From the NCBI GenBank assembly GCA_029641185.1, contig JAPWGK010000017.1:930001-994000 (forward strand): a stretch of DNA of 64,000 nucleotides. Direction: 5' to 3'. Origin of the DNA: Pseudofabraea citricarpa (Eukaryota; Ascomycota; Leotiomycetes; Helotiales; Dermateaceae). This document shows positions 35,737-47,099 of this stretch, in pieces; position 1 is the first letter of the stretch, and each line of letters opens with the position of its first letter. The notes below the pieces were generated by a model. It was not told the origin of the DNA, searched no databases, and saw only the letters and a program-made list of their open reading frames with translations. Position numbers and translations under genes: made by a program.

Positions 35737-36800
35737 ATGCCACCAACCACCACCACCACATCACAAGCTCTCCCTCCCTCGTTCCGGGCCAAGAAATCAA
35801 AGATCCTAGCCTCGCTCTCAGTACCGACGACGGAATACGACGACCTCTCGCCCAAGGGCTCTATCGATGTTGGGATTAGGTCGCTGATCGACGAGATCAA
35901 CAGCGTAGAGGGCTGGGTAACGACGAGCAGCTGCGCGGGGAGGATTAGTGTTTTCCTCGAGGGGAGGAAGAAGAGCCAGGATGGAAGTCACGGTGTAGAG
36001 ACAGAGAAGGAAGAGGCGAGAGAAGAAGACGAGCCCGAGACAGAGACGGAGACAGAGACGAGAGCAGGTGTCGGTGGGAAAGGCGGAGGTGGGAGATGGT
36101 TATTCGTTTCTCACGATGCCGTAGCCTCGGAGGAGCTGGAGGAGAGAGAGCAAGAGCTCGCTAGGTTTCTGGGAATGCAGAGAGATCAAGAAGAAAAGGC
36201 ATCTCCATCGACGACAGCTCCTCATCCACGTGATATCAGGTTTATCCATTTCAAATTCGAACCCATGGTACCTCCCCCTTCCCCCTCCGCCCAAGAACCC
36301 CTCTGACATCTCTCTAGATCCTACATATCCTAACCTCGTCACTCGCCCAAGCACAGCTCATCCTCTCAGCAGCGCTGCAGGCCGGATTCCGCGAGTCCGG
36401 AGCCTTGAACCTGACGTCCTCCTCCAGCGCAGAACCAGCAACCCCCATGGTCGGGATCCGATCGATGGGGTTGGCGCTCGAGTCTCTGGTCGGGTATGAG
36501 GTGGATGGGAAAGAGATATGCAATGTTCCCGATGCGTACCTGAAGACGCTGATGCAGGTTTCGAGTGAGAGGTTTGTGGAGAATACGAAGAGGATTGAGA
36601 GGTTCAGGACGCTGTTGATTGAGAGGCGGAAGGAGGGTGAGAAAGCGAGCAATTGGGAGGATGCTGGGGTTAGGAGGGAGAGGATGAGGGAGGAGGGGTT
36701 GAAGAGGAGTCTGGCGAAGAAAGAGGAGACGAGGAGGTCGGAGGAGAGTGGACACGAGCATGGGGATGAGGAGCTAGCTTTTCCGGATCAGAATACATGA
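35737..36800 (+). CDS. tyw3: tRNA wybutosine-synthesizing protein 3 (TYW3)
   Basis: SAM-dependent N4-methyltransferase of wybutosine synthesis, acting on the modified G37 of tRNA-Phe. Exons 35737-36267 and 36318-36800 with a 50-bp GTACCT/CTAG intron (phase 0) give 337 aa. Family features: SIDVGIRSLIDEINSVEGWVTTSSCAGRISVF (residues about 43-75, containing the SSCxGR signature), RWLFVSHD, DIRFIHFKFEPM at the end of exon 1, and in exon 2 LHILTSSLAQAQLILSAALQ, GFRESGALNL, TPMVGIRSMGLALESLVG. An acidic insertion (about residues 80-110, with ETETETETR) separates the conserved blocks and is typical of fungal copies. The C-terminal 90 residues are Arg/Glu-rich and helical (MQVSSERFVENTKRIERF). Start at ATG 35737, the first of the frame. 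Confidence 0.93.
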
Positions 36801-38387
36801 TATTGAAGTACAAACTAAGAAGTAATTCTCTCTCAGACTGACCGGTGCTTTTTCTGGTTTTGCTGATTCCAGTAAGATCTGTTACCTGATCACAAATCAA
36901 TAATGAGGATCTAAATCTGTAACAGCAAAGGACTTGCTCTCCTACTTTCTCTCTCAATCAAACCTACTTAGGTATCTTGTATCCGTTCAAGTACCTTGGT
37001 ACTTGTAAAAAGAGATGACAATCGAACATTTTATATCCGTTCAAATATCCGAAGAACCATAAAAACAGCCAACACATGAACTTGCGAATACAGATCAAAG
37101 TCAGATAGGGGAAAGAAGAAGAGATGGAAAAGCAAGCAAGGAAGCAAGAAAAACACACCAAATCTACCTAAAGGAAAAGAAAAAGAAAGATCAGAACTCA
37201 CAACAATCCACCATCTACTCTCCCAGCGTCTCTCCTCTCAGAAGCTACCAACCCACCCACTGTATGACTTCCCAGCTCCGTAACCCTAATTTATATATAT
37301 AAAAAAGAAAAAAGAGTTGGGTGAGCTACGACGGACTCGAGACGAGAGATTAAATCCCCTGCGGTTATCAGATATACTCCGCACCAACCAACCAACCAAC
37401 CAACCAACCAGCAACGCAACGCAACGCAACGCAACGCAAAGAAAAGAGGAACAAGCAGATCAGATCACATCAGAATCCCCCAAGACTAATACAACTACAA
37501 CTCCAACTACAGAACACCTACCCATGTATGTCCCTCTTGTCTTAGTAAAAAACCAAAAGGGCTATAGCTTACTCGGCGAGACGAATCAACAGCTGAGATC
37601 AGGATCAGGATCAGGATCATATAATCAGATTATTAATAGTCTCTCATTCCTACTAGCTAAGAAAGAAACCTCCCCTCTCGCTCTCTCTCTCTCTTTCTCT
37701 CTCTCTCTATCTCGCACTGATCCCAGAAACCTGCCTACCTCATATCAAGGTCAAGGTCAAGGTCAAGGTCAAGCTAAAAGACGAACCACCAACAGCAACG
37801 GCAGAGAGGAAGAGAGGAAGAGAGGAAGAGAGGAAGAGAGCGAGATAGCGAGCTCGAGTGCCGAAACAAGAGAAGAGAGAAAAGAGAGACTAGAATACCG
37901 AGTAGGTATTCTCAGATATGAGAGACAGAGAGAAAGAAAGAAAGAAAGGACACAAGGGACAAGATGCCAGAGGGATTTCTAGAACCTGATATCCTAGATC
38001 TTTGATTCTTCTTAGAGAGAGAGAGAGAGAAAAGGAAGAAGAAAAGGAAGAAGAAAAGAGCTGCTTATTCTCCTTCCCAATTCCAACCCCTCTCAAATAG
38101 CCATACCTGCTTACGTCGTGCCCTCACAATGCAGGTGTCTCTCTCCCCGTCTCCATCTCAGCAGGATATAGAAGCCACAGGCCACTTAGCGACACAGACA
38201 GAGACAGAGACAGACACAGACACAGAGACAGAGACAACCAGCCGTGGTGGGAGGTAATTTATACGGCCATTCATACACATAAATCTACAGTGTTTCAATT
38301 CCTTCTTTCTTTCTTTCGTTCCCTCCTCCCTTCCCCGCAGAGCTTCTCATCTCCACCTCCATCTGCCTGGCACCTCGTACCTCACGC
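36801..38387. other. Convergent intergenic region with A-rich and short tandem repeats
   Basis: This lies between the 3' ends of TYW3 (+) and MIC19 (-). Tandem repeats include CAAC/AACC at 37386-37410, GCAAC at 37410-37439, ATCAGG at 37598-37618, TCAAGG at 37745-37774, GAAGAGAG at 37807-37840 and GACACAGA/GACAGA at 38190-38236. The long + frame at 37317-37982 follows these repeats and is rejected as coding. Confidence 0.6.
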
Positions 38388-39042
38388 TCACCTGACGACC
38401 TTCTCGACCCACTGGCCCTCCAAGCGCCTGACCTCACTCTTGAACTTCTCCACCTCGCGGTAGCAGTCGAGCGGTCTGCGGTCGTGATCGCGCAGGCACC
38501 TGACGAGGCCGTCCTTGGCCCGCTCGACACCCTCATCCGTATCGCGGACCGTCTTGCGCAGCTCGAGCTTCCGCTTGAGCTCCTTGACCTCGTTGGCGAC
38601 GGATTCGCGGCCCAGGTCGCGCAGCGCATCGCCCGCCGACTTCTCCTCCCCCTTCGCCGGTGCCGCCGCCTCCTGCGACGAGATCTTGGCCTCTAGATCC
38701 GCCAGCGTCGATGACGTCGACTCTCGGAGTTTCTGCAGCTCGCTGTTGACGCGCGATTGGATGTGGAGTTCGAGCGTTTTGGCCCGCGTGGAATCAGTCT
38801 GCTTGGGAGGGGTTTTCCTTTAGCCTCTCTTCATGAGTGCCCGCGCGAGGAGGGAGTGGGATATACCTCGGTGCTGAATTGCAGGGAGTCGACCAGCTCT
38901 TGTGAGAATTTCACGGGCGTCTCGCTGGCACGCATGTTAGTTTTGGGTTCTTGGGGCGGTTGTTGGGGGCTCGGGAGGGCCTTTACCTGCTCCATACGTG
39001 CGATGTGGGTTGCCCTGAGGGCTTGGAAGAACCGGATCCCAT
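38388..39042 (-). CDS. mic19: MICOS complex subunit Mic19 (CHCHD3-type)
   Basis: Inner-membrane-associated MICOS subunit that helps form cristae junctions. Exons (minus) 38987-39042, 38867-38924 and 38388-38798 (introns 62 and 68 bp) give 174 aa. The protein starts MGSGSSKPSG, a strong N-myristoylation pattern (Gly2, Ser6) as in other Mic19/CHCHD3 proteins, followed by VWSSETPVKFSQELVDSLQF and STETDSTRAKTLELHIQSRV. The middle is a Glu/Lys/Ala coiled coil (residues about 60-125). The C-terminus, VRCLRDHDRRPLDCYREVEKF, holds one C-x10-C pair, the reduced fungal CHCH motif, and the protein ends WVEKVVR. The exons are GC-rich and the opposite strand has decoy frames. Divergent to the ferric-reductase-like gene 2.7 kb away. 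Confidence 0.9.
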
Positions 39043-41791
39043 CTTGATGTGTTGTGGGCTGGTCAATGGCTTGAGATACGTGCTTCCGCAGCTCGGGTTG
39101 GGAATTTGTGAGGTTCGCGATGGCAGCCTTGCATGTTGGACAGGCTTAGTCATATTCAGGCATCAAACGAAGCATGTGCACTTGTATCATGTGCATGTCA
39201 CATCACGTGTTTTGGACGTCTCCTATCTTGGAGGGACTCGGACTGCCGTGATGATCAACAACAATAACAACATGACGATGATCGCTTTGCTTGCTTCGTT
39301 GGGATGGGAACCCATTGTCCCACTCAAAGCCGATCCTCTTGACCATCGCAATCTTTTTTGGGCCCATGAATCTTAGCTTAGATGATAATCGCCCAAAATA
39401 AATCTCTTTGTCTCTCTGCTTGAGAGGAAAGCTATGGGTACCAGCTGGCACCGAGCACATGTAAAATTGACAAAGGAAAGATAAGACGGTGGCCGATGTC
39501 TAGATCTCGAGAAATACCCAGACGAGCCAGTCAACTTACAGATTCGAGCTTGGCAGCTGTACGTGACAAGGCGACCAGCAAGCCAGCTGTTCTTGAATAT
39601 GCACTGCTTCTCTTCGCATCGCCAGCAGTCTTGAGCCTGAAAGTGACTTGTCCCTCTCCTCACTTGGCATCTCGAGGGAATACGAAGGGTACGGCTTGGG
39701 AGCTGACCGAACTCCCAACCATCGTGGTCATGAGTTTTTTTCTGGTATCCGACCGTGTGACTCTCCCCATTCCAACGTTGATGTGGCTGGGAGAAAGACA
39801 TCCTCTCGAATCTCGAGTCCCACCCAGCCGGCTGGATTCTTTGGATGATTGTGGCCATGCTTGGATGAATCAAGCAACGCGGCCATAGTATCGACCTTCA
39901 GGCAAGCGATCCACTGTGGGCAATGGGCATGCCTCGCACATGGTATTCTTGAAGCAGCAGGCATTCCCCAAGGAGGCGGCGAGCAAGTACAAGCAGGCAT
40001 ACGAGATGAGGACTCAGGAGTGAAATATCGTATCGTATCGTATCGTACACGGGATCGCATGGCTGTACTTTGTCAGTTCGCATGTACTGGACAGTACAGT
40101 AGTAACTGTAGCGAGTCTGTCGTCATGCTCCTTCCCCAGCCCCGTTGCCCTTCCTTCAACGGACCCCGGCCACAGGGGCATCCAGGGCATCCAGGACATC
40201 CAGGCTTTCGGCTTCCAGAACCCAGCAGCACCCGCAAGCGCAAGCACAAGCACAAGCACGAGCTCACAGGATCAGGCGGTTATTTTGGGTACGGTATCCG
40301 TCGGTGAACAGCGAGCGAGCGAGCGGGCTGGCTGAAGAGATGGGAATGAAGCATGGGATGATAAGATGACAAGTGACACGACAAGAACATTCCACGGATC
40401 TTCTTATTTCCTCCTCATCTGGAGGCAGCGTCAGATCCGGCTGGTGTTCCGAGGATGACCGGGGGCGATAGAGTGTTCTCTCCCCTCGGCGAGATTTGGG
40501 CATTCTGCTCGAAACACTGACGCATGCTTGGGAGCCGAAAGCTGATATTCGCCCTCGTGGGTTCGTCCGATAAGCTCAGCCCATGTCACGTGGGTGCATC
40601 CTCTTTGGGACGGTGGAGGAAACACTCGAGTGGCTCCAGCCTATCGCGGGTGGCGTGTTCCTGGCTGAGATCGGCCGTTTCAGGTGTCGAGCCACTCACA
40701 GCGAGAGGATGCACAGGCGCCAAGCCAGACGTCCATCCAGATTTTCATGCTCGCCAACCGTTTATTCGGCCCCCCCTGAGTTCCCTGAGTCCCTGAGTTC
40801 ATCAACCTGCTACGGCCACTCTGCACCACTCAGCGTGGCCCGTCGGATTTATAGTGCAGCGGGACAAACGAGATGATAGGCCTGCGTCGTTTCTCGCCAG
40901 AGCAGACACCGCATCCCAGGACCCCGTTGGCCCTCCTGGTCGCCCAGTGGCGGCTCAGCGGACACGAGCCAGGGATGAGGAGCAGCAGCAGGAGGATGCA
41001 AGCAAGTCAAGCAAGGCAAGCAAGGGAGCAAGGAGTACAGAAGCTACGGCTCCCCTCGAATTGTCCAGATCGTCCTTCTGGTCCTGTCGTTCTTTTGACC
41101 CTTCGTGGCTTTCACACAACATTCATTTAGACACACTCGTTTTCCCCTGTTTGCCGTTATTGTTGTGAATACTTCCTGTATCGACTCAGTATCAATATCC
41201 CCCGTCCAGTCCAGTCCAGTCCAGTCCACTCAAGTGATTCCCGCCCCAGCATCGACCGGCCTCACCACAAACACATCATAACACGACAACTCACCCAGCC
41301 ATCCTCCCGCATTCACGACTGTTTAGAGCAGGAATTCACTGACGACTTACGACTTGCAACCGTTCCATCTTACATTCCACCCTCTCGTCCGATAACCACC
41401 AACTCTCGTTAACGACCCCCTCCAACAAAGAACCCCCCCAACTTAGATCGATTTTTAGACGAACGCCTATCCTTTGATTCACCCGGGACACTCACTCATT
41501 GTTTTATTCGTGGACCACGCAAGAAAGAACAATCACCCTGTCTCTTTATTCACACTATGCTTTTGGTCGCCACTATATCTTTGTTCCGTGAAAGAAAACA
41601 ATAGACCTGGAACATTCAAATACCACCTCTGAGGACTCGAAAGGTACTAATTCCTTGGAACTCTTCTTTACTTTCTTCGGTGTTTCTGGAAACCACCAAC
41701 TGACGCCCCCAATAGCATTTTCGCATTCTCTGATACTCGAGTACTGGTACTTGAATACCACGCATTTTACATACAAAAACATTAACACACC
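39043..41791. other. Divergent intergenic region, long leader
   Basis: This separates MIC19 (-) and the ferric-reductase-like gene (+). ATCGT pentamers lie at 40028-40047, CAAGCA repeats at 40233-40260, and CACGTG at 40587-40592. From about 41190 to 41790 the + strand is C/T/A-rich with CAGTC repeats (41202-41227), suggesting a long leader of the reductase gene. Frames in 39.2-41.2 kb show no domain. Confidence 0.5.
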
Positions 41792-43648
41792 ATGGTTTCT
41801 TCCCACATCCACCGACACCTGCGGAGGCTGGCCCACGCAGCATCAGATCCGTCCGCAGCGGCGGCGAACGTGACGAATACGAGTTTGGATGACATCGCAA
41901 AGTTTGCGACGGGCCTGACGGGCGTGAAGCAGGAGAGAAATATCATTATTCGGGATGCCCTGTGGTGGAGTCTGGGAATCATGGGCATGATCATCCTCGT
42001 GATTCGATTAGTCGAGACCTTCTCCATGCACTTTCGCCGCCTCATCGCCATGTCGAGGACGGCCGATCAACAATTATACTGGGCGCGCAATGGAAGCATG
42101 TGGCTCCCGAAGCTCAAGAAGTATCTCCTCTACGCGCCACTTTGGAATAAGCGACACAACTTGGAAATCCAACTCTCCTCGGCCTTCCACATGGGCACGC
42201 TCCCATCCAGACTACACGCAGTCCTCTTGGGTTTGTTCTTCATCAGCAATGGAGCATACTGCGCCTTCTTGGATTACAAGGACCTGGAGAACAAGTACCA
42301 GGTCATCGCCGAGTTGCGAGGCCGAACGGGAGAACTGGCAGTCATCAACATGATTGCGCTGATCATCTTTGCTGGCCGCAACAACCCTCTGATCACATGG
42401 CTCAAGATCAGTTTCGATACCTACAACCTCATGCACCGATGGATCGGCCGCATTGTAGTTTTGGAGACGATCGCTCACACCATCGCCTGGGCCTACGTGA
42501 AGCACGCAGCAGCGGGCTGGGATGGGATCTGGGACATGTTAGCCAACGACCCCTTCATCAAATACGGAATGGTTGGAACGATTGCCATGACTTTGCTGTT
42601 ACTGGTCTCACCTTCAGTCTTCCGCAAGGCCTTCTACGAAACCTTCCTGACGGTCCACATCATCCTCGCTTCCATTACCATCGCTGGTATCTGGATCCAC
42701 TGCGAAGTTGCTGGCCTTCCCCAACTCCCATACGTCCAGGTCATCATTGCGCTCTGGGTTGGAGATCGATGCATTCGATTCCTCAGGATCCTGTACTGCA
42801 ACTACTCTCGCAAGGGGTGGACCACGGCAACGATCGAAGCCCTCCCAGGCAACGCCACCCGAGTTACCATGCATCTCCCCAAGTACTTGGATATCAAGCC
42901 TGGCACTCACGCCTATCTCCGATTCGCCTCAATGAGCCCTTGGGAGAGTCACCCCTTCTCCATCGCCTGGGTGCAGCACATCAAAAACGATCTAGAGCTT
43001 CCCACTGACGAGAAAGAGGAAGAAGGCCCGGTGAACAAGAGCAAGCTTCGAACGGATGTCTCTTTCGTCATCGCAGCCCAATCTGGTCTCACGAAGAAGC
43101 TCTTCGACAAAGCCAGCCTCTGCAGCCCGCGCATGCTCACGGTCAAGGCCGCGATGGAAGGACCATACTCTGGCCACCACTCACTTGATTCGTACGGCAC
43201 TACGGTTCTCGTTGCAGGCTCCTCGGGTATCACGCATCAACTGCCATACATCAGACACCTGATCAACGGCTTTAACGACGGGACCATTGCAACACGGCGC
43301 ATCACTCTGATCTGGATCGTGCGGGACATCGAGCAGCTCGAGTGGGTCCGCCCTTGGATGGATGAGATCTTGCGCATGGACAACCGCCGCCAGATCCTCA
43401 ACATCAAGCTCTTCGTCACCCGACCAAGAAACCCGCGAGAGATTCACTCCCCCAGCACAACAGTCCAGATGTTCCCAGGCCGACCAGACGTCTCGATGCT
43501 CTTGCGCAGCGAGGTCAACGACCAGGTCGGCGCCATGGTGGTAACGGTGTGTGGACCGGGTGGCTTGCAAGACAACGTGCGCGAGGCGGTTCGGGAGGTG
43601 CAAGAGCTCGGGGTTGTCGATTTTATCGAGGAGAGCTTCACGTGGTGA
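41792..43648 (+). CDS. Ferric-reductase-like transmembrane oxidoreductase
   Basis: Intronless, 618 aa, FRE/NOX superfamily; passes electrons from NADPH through FAD and two haems across the plasma membrane, usually to reduce ferric iron before uptake. Start ATG 41792 has a good context (CACACCATGG). There are seven or so hydrophobic helices between residues about 50 and 335. Paired haem histidines are in HRWIGRIVVLETIAHTIAW (third/fourth core helices) and TVHIILASITIAGIWIHCEV. The FAD-binding motif is HPFSIAW (the usual HPFT/S). The nucleotide-binding glycine loop is VLVAGSSGITHQLPYI, and the C-terminal CGPGGLQDNV is the NADPH-site Cys-Gly-Pro. GSSGIT replaces the commoner GGxGIT. No signal peptide is obvious; the N-terminal tail is short. 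Metal specificity cannot be deduced. Confidence 0.93.
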   Translation: MVSSHIHRHLRRLAHAASDPSAAAANVTNTSLDDIAKFATGLTGVKQERNIIIRDALWWSLGIMGMIILVIRLVETFSMHFRRLIAMSRTADQQLYWARNGSMWLPKLKKYLLYAPLWNKRHNLEIQLSSAFHMGTLPSRLHAVLLGLFFISNGAYCAFLDYKDLENKYQVIAELRGRTGELAVINMIALIIFAGRNNPLITWLKISFDTYNLMHRWIGRIVVLETIAHTIAWAYVKHAAAGWDGIWDMLANDPFIKYGMVGTIAMTLLLLVSPSVFRKAFYETFLTVHIILASITIAGIWIHCEVAGLPQLPYVQVIIALWVGDRCIRFLRILYCNYSRKGWTTATIEALPGNATRVTMHLPKYLDIKPGTHAYLRFASMSPWESHPFSIAWVQHIKNDLELPTDEKEEEGPVNKSKLRTDVSFVIAAQSGLTKKLFDKASLCSPRMLTVKAAMEGPYSGHHSLDSYGTTVLVAGSSGITHQLPYIRHLINGFNDGTIATRRITLIWIVRDIEQLEWVRPWMDEILRMDNRRQILNIKLFVTRPRNPREIHSPSTTVQMFPGRPDVSMLLRSEVNDQVGAMVVTVCGPGGLQDNVREAVREVQELGVVDFIEESFTW

Positions 43649-44970
43649 GGTGGAGGTGCGACGGTCGAGATCTGACATCAGCTCGACAAACGTCGGTGTT
43701 CCTTGGTCCCTTTTCCTTCGATTCTTGGTGGTGGGGGGGCTTCTGCAGGGCAGCAAATCTGCTTTCACCAAACTTTTTCTGTGTTTAGCCTTTTTGTGTA
43801 GCGTGCGCGGTTAATGGTTATTGTTTTGTACATAGGAAGGACAAGAAGCTGCTGTCGTGTAGAGAGAAGCATAGGGTTGGCGTTATTTTCCCTCATCATC
43901 AACCACACCAGATTAACGTACGGCATTGGTAGGAGCTAAGCAGGCAAGCAGGCAAGCAAGCAAGCAAGCAAGCTCGTTCGTTGCATCATTTTCAGAAAAT
44001 AAAAACTAAAAGGTAGCAGCCTTTTTCATGCATGGCCTTTTTTTTTTTAAAAAAAAACAACTCTCACTCTCACTTAGTCTCATCCTCTCTTTGCTTTCCT
44101 TTGCTTTGTTGTCTTGAACTGTGAAATATCTCTGCATATCTGCATGTATACTTGTGGCGCCTACCGGCACCAGCTCTTACTCGTTAACTCTTATTATGCT
44201 TGGCCAGATCTCTCACTTAGCCACAGCCTTTCCTTTTTCTGCCTTCGTTTTCTTTCTTTCTTCTTACTGACTCTCACACAAAACCCATCTATCTATCGTA
44301 TAAATGTGGATTTGCGTCGTCTGCGTTTGCATCAACCTGATACCTGCTGTGCGTGCAAAAAAAAAAACCCCCCCACAAGCCGTCAGTACCCTGAAGTAAC
44401 CGTTCCCCATCTTCCAAACCTTTGGACCCGACCCCCCCCCCAATCTGACCCCACTTGATCGCGAGCAGCGCCAGAGCCACTGCCAGAGCCACTGCCAGAG
44501 CCAGCGCAAGTGCCAGCGGTCAAGCTTGGAAAGTTTCCCGTGCCTGTCGCCTGCACGCACTGCACACTGCACGCCGGCGGGCTCTTCCTTCGTCTCTCCG
44601 ACGGGGGAGGGGAATAAGGAAAGGGAAGAAAAAAAAATTGTAGCTAGATGACTCAATCTATTCATCTCACCTCACCTCACCTCACCTTGCCCATCTACTT
44701 CCGAGGATAAGACAAAAACCGATCCCCAATTTTTCTCTGTCTTACATACTTATTCTTCTCCTCTTCTCTCCTCCGCCCCTCGCTGCACAGAGTCCCCGTC
44801 CCCCTCCTACCGACTTTCATTATCTAGCGGCAGAAAAGGGAAAAAAAAAAAAAAAAAAAGGTGTGAAGAGGCCTATCAGCACGTTTCCTGCCGATAAGAT
44901 CTCTCGAATTTTTACCCCACCACCACCACCAACTGCCACTGTGCCACTGCGAAATAGCAACAACGCGAAG
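43649..44970. other. Intergenic: reductase 3' UTR and LEU4 promoter/leader
   Basis: GCAA/CAGG repeats at 43940-43974, poly-T/A at 44038-44057, GCCAGA repeats at 44470-44500, CACCT repeats at 44668-44690, and A18 at 44842-44859 just upstream of the LEU4 start. I did not find a Leu3-type CCGGNNNNCCGG. No gene seen. Confidence 0.5.
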
Positions 44971-47099
44971 ATGCCCATGTACGTCGTGTGCCCTCTGTTG
45001 ATTTTCCGTGCGTGCGCGACCGGCGATGCTGATGCTTCCTTTCTTCTTCTTCTAGGCTCGCGGACCCCTCCAAGAAATACAAGCCAGGACCCCGCCTGCA
45101 CCTCGACAACCGCCAATGGCCAAGTAAGACGCTCGACAAACCCCCGCGTTGGCTCTCGACGGATTTGCGAGATGGCAACCAGAGCTTGGTCGATCCCATG
45201 GTACGTCTATCTGTCTGTCTGTGTGCAAGCCGAATGGATACGGGAGTGTGGAATTGACCTTCGTGCGCCTGGTAGGATGGGGAGCAGAAGTGGCGCTACT
45301 TCAAGATGCTCGTCGAGCTTGGCTACAAAGAAATCGAGGTTTCCTTCCCCTCAGCATCGCAGACCGACTTCGACTTCACCCGCCGTCTCGTCGAGACGCC
45401 CGGTGCTTGCCCCGACGATGTCTGGCTCCAGGTGCTCTCGCCGTGTAGAGAAGAGCTCATCAAGCGCACCGTCGACTCGCTCAAGGGCGCGAAGAAAGCC
45501 CTCCTCCACATCTACCTCGCAACCAGCGAGTGTTTCCAGCGGATCGTGTTTGGCATGACGGAGCAGGAGGGTTTGGATTTGGCTGTCAAGTGCACAAAGT
45601 ACGCGCGCTCAATTACCAAAGACGACCCCTCCCAAGCTGGAACGGAATGGGCTTTCGAGTTCAGCCCCGAGACCTTCTCCGACTCTCGGCCAGAGTTCGT
45701 CATTCAGATTTGCGAGGCTGTCAAGGAGGCTTGGGGACCAACGGTCGAGAACCCAATTGTCTTCAACCTTCCTGCGACGGTCGAGATGTCGACGCCTAAC
45801 GTGTACGCGGACCAGATTGAGTATTTCTGTACGAACATCACCGAGAGAGAGAAGGTCTGCGTGTCTCTCCACCCGCACAACGACCGAGGATGCGCAGTAG
45901 CAGCAGCAGAATTGGCACAGATGGCGGGAGCAGACAGGGTGGAAGGTTGTCTCTTTGGCAATGGCGAGAGAACTGGAAATGTTGATCTCGTCACTTTGGC
46001 TCTCAACCTCTACACACAAGGTATCCACCCAGGAATCGACTTCTCCGACCTCAATCGGGTCATTGATGTCGTTGAGGTCAGCAACAAGATCCCAGTGCAT
46101 CCAAGATGGCCATATGGTGGATCGCTTGTGGTTTGTGCCTTCAGTGGTTCTCATCAAGATGCCATTAAGAAGGGTTTCCAGATTCGCAAGAATGAGAAAG
46201 CTACAGATGACACTAGATGGCAAATCCCATACCTCCCTCTTGACCCAGCAGATATTGGACGAACATACGAGGCTATCATTCGGGTCAACTCACAAAGTGG
46301 TAAGGGAGGAGCGGCCTGGATCATCCTCCGAAATCTCGAGCTTGATCTTCCTCGTGGTTTACAAGTGGCTTTTAGCAAAGTGGTACAGCACAAGGCCGAT
46401 CAAGTCGGTCGCGAGCTCCTTTCCGAGGAGATCACAAGTCTTTTCGAGCAGACCTACTTCCTCAGGGAGAACCCTCGCTTCACCTTGCTCGATTACACCA
46501 TCACGACGGATCGCTCTACGACACCCGTTCCAGCGGTGCCTGGCAAGACTCAGGACACGAAGAACATGAAGCGTTCGTTTGAGGGAGTGATTTCTGTCGA
46601 TGGTCAAGAACACAAGCTCAAGGGCATTGGTAACGGACCCATCTCCAGTTTGGCCAACGCCTTGTCGAGTCTCGGTATTGATCTCGACGTCGCAGACTAC
46701 AAGGAACATGCCATTGGGGGAGGAAGTGATGTGCGGGCCGCCAGTTACATTGAGTGTACGGCGGCGGGGTCGCCTCAGAAGGTGTGGGGTGTGGGTGTGC
46801 ACGAGGATGTGGTGCAGAGTTCTTTGATCGCCCTCTTGAGTGCGGCGTCCAATGTGAGTTTCCTATGCTTTGTTCTTTTTGATGTGCTCGTCTGATGCAA
46901 GGAATAGTTCATCGCCAGCAGGCCCAACACGCCTATGTTGCTCCGCGGCAGCCACGGCCGCAACGTCAGCGAAGACCTCCATCTTGCGAACGGAAGTGCA
47001 AAAGAGAACGGTACGCTCTCGATCCCCAAGCCTTCCGCTGCACCCCAGAGTGGACCCGATGCGGTGAGTGTGCTCGAGGCCAAGGCGAATGGGATGTGA
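44971..47099 (+). CDS. leu4: 2-isopropylmalate synthase (leucine biosynthesis)
   Basis: Condenses acetyl-CoA with 2-ketoisovalerate, the first committed step to leucine. Exons 44971-44978, 45056-45200, 45276-46853 and 46908-47099 give 640 aa; exon 1 is only ATGCCCAT. The catalytic TIM barrel (residues about 50-340) has [15 protein letters not shown], the metal-site HPHNDRG and GNGERTGN. The C-terminal LeuA dimerisation/regulatory domain (about 450-590) has [20 protein letters not shown] and [20 protein letters not shown], where leucine feedback occurs. The tail ([15 protein letters not shown]...) is non-conserved. The predicted N-terminus, [15 protein letters not shown], is not a mitochondrial presequence, so this form should be cytosolic unless an upstream exon exists. 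Length matches fungal family members. Confidence 0.96.

Noticed and set aside
37317..37982. 221-codon + frame
   Set aside because: Made of short tandem repeats (GCAAC, ATCAGG, TCAAGG, GAAGAGAG) between two 3' ends; no domain.
38285..39047. Ser/Arg-rich + and - frames around MIC19
   Set aside because: They are out-of-frame or antisense readings of the spliced MIC19 exons.
44400..44970. Leu3-type operator upstream of LEU4
   Set aside because: No CCGG-N4-CCGG found; only isolated CCGG sites.
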